From the NCBI RefSeq assembly GCF_031729055.1, contig NZ_JAVMIP010000011.1:1-59935 (forward strand): 59,935 bases of DNA. The letters run 5' to 3'. Position numbers and translations under genes: made by a program. Source of the stretch: Pseudocalidococcus azoricus BACA0444 (GTDB lineage: Bacteria; Cyanobacteriota; Cyanobacteriia; Thermosynechococcales; Thermosynechococcaceae). Below, piece by piece: positions 56,951 to 59,935 of this stretch. Numbering within the stretch: position 1 is the first letter of the stretch; each line of letters begins with the position of its first letter. A model generated the notes under the pieces. That model made no database searches, was not told the origin of the DNA, and worked only from the letters and a program-made list of their open reading frames with translations.

Positions 56951-57175
56951 TTAGCTGGCTGTGGGAATTTCCAGAAAATACTCATAATCTGCGGGCTTAA
57001 TCAAAACCTCTTCCCCAAGCAACTGCTGCATTTCATCGACTTTTTGGACGGGCAATGGATAGCAGTCAGCCAAGGAATTACGCAAGATGAGCGCAGCCCT
57101 AAGTCGGTTCAGATAGCCCTTGGATTGGAATTGAGGGAATCTCTCCGGCAGGAGTGAAACCAAAAATTTGACCAT
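56951..57175 (-). CDS. Possible small protein or gene fragment overlapping the S9 peptidase end
   Basis: Up to 74 codons, out of frame with the peptidase for its first ~25. The part beyond the overlap is protein-like: GYLNRLRAALILRNSLADCY, then PLPVQKVDEMQQLLGEEVLI and KPADYEYFLEIPTAS. A start could be the ATG at 57175 or a TTG inside. It may be a short gene coupled to the peptidase or the tail of a lost gene. I do not recognise the family. Confidence 0.35.
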   Translation of the reverse strand: MVKFLVSLLPERFPQFQSKGYLNRLRAALILRNSLADCYPLPVQKVDEMQQLLGEEVLIKPADYEYFLEIPTAS

Positions 57176-59090
57176 AAAAATACAGTTCAGCTGCTAAGGT
57201 CTGCTGGATGGTGCTGGCCTGGCGAAATCCGTGGGCTTCTGCGGGAAAGGTGAGATAGGCCACCGGGATGCCTTTGGCGATTAGGGCATTAACCATCATT
57301 TCCGCTTGGTTGGGGGGGACGACTTTATCTTCCAGACCTTGGAAAAAGATCACACTGGCAGCCAGTTGCTCAACAAAGTGAATCGGGGAGCGTTGGTAAT
57401 AAACCTCTTGACCAGCGGGATAGGGAGCCACCAGGCTATCAAAATAGCGGGCTTCAAACTTGTGGGTATCCTGAGCCAGGGCTTCGAGATCACTGATCCC
57501 GTAATAACTAGCCCCGGCCTGGAAAGTTTTGCTAAAGGTCAAGGCGGCCAAGGTGGTATAGCCCCCGGCACTACTCCCCCGCATCGCTAATTTTTGCGGA
57601 TCAACCCGGCCGTTCTGAACCAGATATTCCGCCCCCGCAATACAGTCAGCGACATCATAAACCCCCCAATGTCCCTGCAAGGCATCCTGATAGTCCCGGC
57701 CATAGCCCGTACTACCCCGATAGTTCACATCCAAGCAAGCAAAGCCCCGACTCGTCCAAAATTGAATCCCTAAGTTAAAGCCTGTGCTGGTTGCGGCAGT
57801 GGGGCCACCGTGACATTTGACCAGTAGGGGTGGTTTTTCACGAGCAGGGGCGACAAAGTTGGGATTAGTGGGGGGGTAATAAAAGCCATAGGCAACGGTA
57901 TCGGCGGTGGTGGGAAAGCAAAGGGCCTGGGGAACGGCTAAATAATCTGGGTCAATCGGGAGGTGGGTTGAGGTTTTGAGGATTTTGTAGGAGGTAGATT
58001 CTGAGGTCATGCTCCTGAGGTCTAGTTTAATAATTGCGCTGGGGTTGGTTGGGGAACTGGCGACAAAGTAGGCGGTCTGGGCATTGGCCTGGATGCTGTG
58101 AAAGTCGGTGAAGGGCAGATCAATGATCTCCCAGGTTTGATGGGCCAGGTCGAGAATTCCCAGTTGCCCAATGCCTTGATGGCCGACGGTGCAAATCAGT
58201 CGTGTTTGATCGGCGATGGCATAGGTTGATTGGCCAAAAACCCAGTGGGGAGTCCCAAATTCTAACTCCAAGGCCTGGGGAAGGAGGGGAAGGATTTGTT
58301 GGGGGTGATTGACCTGCCATTGATAGGGATTGCCCCAACCACTGCGATCACTAATAAAAATTAGGGTTTGATTGTCCAGCCAGCGCGGTTGCCCCACCGA
58401 TTCAGTTTGACTGCCAGCAATTTTGCGCCTATCCCCTAGTTTCCCTGTCTCCAGAACTGGCGCAACCCATAATTCACAACCATCCCAGGGCATTTGTGGG
58501 TGATGCCAACTCAACCAGGCCAGCCATTGCCCATCAGGACTTAAAGCGGGGGAAGAATAAAAATCGGCTCCTTCTACGAGAACGGTGGGGGCATCGAGAT
58601 ATGACACAGAATCCGGGAGCGGGATTGTCACCAGGGTATTGCTGACGGGGGGTGACTGATGATCTTCCTGGACAAAAATTAAACGCTGCCGAGTTCGATC
58701 CCAGATTCCATTGGCATAGCGACAGGTCGGGCAGTTGGTCAGGGCCTGGGGTTGGCTGGAATTGGTCGGGAGATAGTAAACCTGTTGGTCGGCGTTGTGA
58801 ATAAAGTAAATCTCCCCCTGATTCACGCCGTAGGCCCCGCCCCCATATTCATGCACTCGGGAACGGACATTCCAAGGGTCAGGAGTTAAGTCTTGGACTT
58901 GGCCAGGGTTTGTTTGCTGGACTAAGACGGTGCGCCCTTTTTCCTGGGGACGACTTTCTAACCAATAAACCCGATCTTGATCCAGCCCAATCCCGTCCAG
59001 CCCAATCCCGTCCAGGCCAACCGCATCAGCGACTAAAACTTCCGTTGTAATCGGTGACTCCCAGGCCCCGTAACTAGCAATGGTTGGCAT
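57099..59090 (-). CDS. S9-family serine peptidase (acylaminoacyl-peptidase type)
   Basis: 663 residues from MPTIASYGAWESPITTEVL; an ATG at 59120 would overlap sipA. Residues about 30-390 form a beta propeller (LSPDGQWLAWLSWHHPQMPW, PRWLDNQTLIFISDRSGWGN). The alpha/beta hydrolase catalytic domain has the nucleophile Ser in AMRGSSAGGYTTLAAL, Asp in FFQGLEDKVVPPNQAEMM and His in YLTFPAEAHGFRQ. It probably removes short peptides from N-termini in the cytoplasm. A 15-base duplication near the N-terminus gives GLDGIGLDGIGLD. It lies 4 bases after sipA and is likely co-transcribed with it. Confidence 0.9.
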   Translation of the reverse strand: MPTIASYGAWESPITTEVLVADAVGLDGIGLDGIGLDQDRVYWLESRPQEKGRTVLVQQTNPGQVQDLTPDPWNVRSRVHEYGGGAYGVNQGEIYFIHNADQQVYYLPTNSSQPQALTNCPTCRYANGIWDRTRQRLIFVQEDHQSPPVSNTLVTIPLPDSVSYLDAPTVLVEGADFYSSPALSPDGQWLAWLSWHHPQMPWDGCELWVAPVLETGKLGDRRKIAGSQTESVGQPRWLDNQTLIFISDRSGWGNPYQWQVNHPQQILPLLPQALELEFGTPHWVFGQSTYAIADQTRLICTVGHQGIGQLGILDLAHQTWEIIDLPFTDFHSIQANAQTAYFVASSPTNPSAIIKLDLRSMTSESTSYKILKTSTHLPIDPDYLAVPQALCFPTTADTVAYGFYYPPTNPNFVAPAREKPPLLVKCHGGPTAATSTGFNLGIQFWTSRGFACLDVNYRGSTGYGRDYQDALQGHWGVYDVADCIAGAEYLVQNGRVDPQKLAMRGSSAGGYTTLAALTFSKTFQAGASYYGISDLEALAQDTHKFEARYFDSLVAPYPAGQEVYYQRSPIHFVEQLAASVIFFQGLEDKVVPPNQAEMMVNALIAKGIPVAYLTFPAEAHGFRQASTIQQTLAAELYFYGQIFGFTPAGEIPSIPIQGLSEPT

Positions 59091-59094
59091 TGGT

Positions 59095-59343
59095 TTAGGC
59101 CTCGGAGTTCTGGGTTTCAAGTTTAGCGAGATATTGAGCCTCTAGTAAAAATGCCCCCCGCCCTAAACGCACGGCCCAATAATTTCCCGGATGTCGGCCC
59201 AAAATGACCCCTGTTTCCCCCAAAGTCAAAACGTCCGGTGGGCGCAGCATGGGCATGGGTTCAGCGGTTTTTACATAACTAGGCAAACGAATCAGTTGAA
59301 CCTGATCTCCGGCCTGGAAGTCTGAGGGTGTACCTGTGTCCAT
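59095..59343 (-). CDS. sipA: SipA / DUF3148, partner of the NblS (Hik33) sensor kinase
   Basis: 82 residues. The DUF3148 pattern is clear: FQAGDQVQLIRLPSYVKTAE, PMPMLRPPDVLTLGETGVIL and RGAFLLEAQYLAKLE, an SH3-like barrel. SipA binds the histidine kinase NblS/Hik33, which controls high-light and stress genes including psbA and hli genes in cyanobacteria. It is followed closely by the S9 peptidase gene. The broken Uma2 gene ends 5 bases upstream of its start, so its promoter may lie inside that pseudogene. Confidence 0.88.
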   Translation of the reverse strand: MDTGTPSDFQAGDQVQLIRLPSYVKTAEPMPMLRPPDVLTLGETGVILGRHPGNYWAVRLGRGAFLLEAQYLAKLETQNSEA

Positions 59344-59348
59344 AAGTT

Positions 59349-59935
59349 CTATTTTCCCTCAAGCCGTTCCGGTTGCGCGCCTTCACCCATTAGCCCAAGT
59401 TTCAAGTTTACATCTTCATAAATATCCATAATTGCACAGGTAAAGTTCAGGCCTGGAATAATCAGCGTATCTCCAGCTTTATAGGTTGTTAAGAGCCATT
59501 GCTGCGGAGCCTGGCGGTGATAACACTCTAAGCGAGCCTCGGTGTGGCTAACCAGGAGATAGTACTGGAGAGAGTCTAATTTTTGATAGGCGATAAATTT
59601 GCGTCCTCGATCAAAGCTTTCAGTAGTTTCTGATCACACTTCAGCAATCAAAATTGGATAATTGACCAAGGAAGCCATTAGGTTCTGGTCGCGAGGATTA
59701 CAGGTAACAACAACATCGGGATAAAAGTAAAAGGCTCCAGCTTCAATATTAACTTTGATATCTGTGACAAATGTCCGACAATTTTGTCCCCGGAGTTGTT
59801 GACGGAAGAGGGTTCCCAAGTTGAGGGTAATTAAACCATGAGCCTGAGTAGTCCCGGCCATGGCATAGATTTCCCCTTGATAATATTCGTGTTTTGTCTC
59901 ACTAGTCGCTTCCCAGGCCAAATACTCCTGAGGTG
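59349..59935 (-). pseudogene. Uma2-family gene with an internal stop, running off the window
   Basis: The window edge cuts the 5' end. The visible frame reads WEATSETKHEYYQGEIYAMA, then VTDIKVNIEAGAFYFYPDVV and NYPILIAEV, the core of Uma2 (DUF820) PD-(D/E)xK proteins. It then meets TGA at 59634-59636. Beyond the stop the same frame continues as SETTESFDRGRKFIAYQKLD, LQYYLLVSHTEARLECYHRQ, to a second stop at 59349-59351. In intact homologues that position is a leucine in EVLSxSTExFDRGRKF, so a nonsense change has split an otherwise whole gene. Either a pseudogene or a read error. Confidence 0.75.

Noticed and set aside
1..59935. Classical HIP1 octamer GCGATCGC
   Set aside because: I looked for it because it is abundant in many cyanobacteria but noticed no exact copy. 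A computed count is needed to be sure.
1..59935. tRNA, rRNA, tmRNA, RNase P RNA, Yfr1 or CRISPR array
   Set aside because: No gap contains the T-loop/acceptor pattern, the conserved cores of these RNAs, or regularly spaced direct repeats.

Overview
This window is a piece of a cyanobacterial chromosome. It carries two psbA genes (photosystem II D1), ndhO, ycf23, a DUF3493/LPA3-type gene, a ycf19/YggT gene, ccs1, sipA, a DUF2839 gene and a cyAbrB-type gene. Base composition is close to even. Instead of the usual cyanobacterial iterated palindrome GCGATCGC, of which I saw no copy, the DNA is saturated with CCAGGCC/GGCCTGG, often joined as the 10-bp palindrome CCAGGCCTGG. This suggests a freshwater or thermophilic unicellular Synechococcus/Thermosynechococcaceae-type organism; that placement is inference. 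No rRNA, tRNA, CRISPR array or intact insertion sequence was recognised.

Layout. 0-10 kb: rimO, pgi and a translationally coupled solute-binding lipoprotein; a toxin-antitoxin pair whose antitoxin has a whole cyAbrB domain inside it; an mnmD-like methyltransferase; a truncated Uma2 gene; a GT39-like membrane glycosyltransferase; a secreted two-repeat protein; then a gene-poor stretch with a possible recombinase remnant. 10-20 kb: ycf23, a HIT protein, psbA encoding the Glu130 form of D1, a single-chain type IIG restriction-modification enzyme, nurA, a class II aldolase and a DUF512-type radical SAM protein. 20-32 kb: a degenerate histidine kinase overlapping ccs1 tail to tail, a methyltransferase preceded by a HicB-like remnant, a ParC/GyrA-type topoisomerase subunit, a frameshifted zinc-binding gene, lspA, an orphan devC permease, and ndhO-mdh. 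31-42 kb: DUF3493, riboflavin synthase and sdhA in one tight minus-strand group; a RibD-type reductase; an acyltransferase; a zinc-ribbon membrane protein; rsmB; a CPBP protease with clpS; a DCC-family protein and ycf19. 42-60 kb: a TIGR01777 epimerase, an iron-binding protein of the FutA/IdiA type, an ankyrin protein overlapping a cyclic-nucleotide-domain MscS channel, an aldehyde dehydrogenase, photolyase, gltX, psbA encoding the Gln130 form of D1, argJ, a long pentapeptide-repeat protein, an S9 peptidase, sipA, and a Uma2 gene with an internal stop.

How the genes fit together. Most are housekeeping or photosynthetic genes in short operons with very tight spacing; several convergent pairs overlap at their 3' ends. 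The two D1 isoforms, sipA (partner of the NblS/Hik33 sensor), clpS, the photolyase and the LPA3-type gene fit a light-stress theme, but they are not one operon. The accessory layer consists of defence and mobile genes: the type IIG enzyme, the cyAbrB-PIN module, and several decaying genes (two Uma2, one HicB-like, one zinc-binding gene, one recombinase-like scrap).

The two observations most worth following are the cyAbrB/antitoxin chimera paired with a PIN toxin (4609-5492) and the CCAGGCCTGG iterated palindrome.
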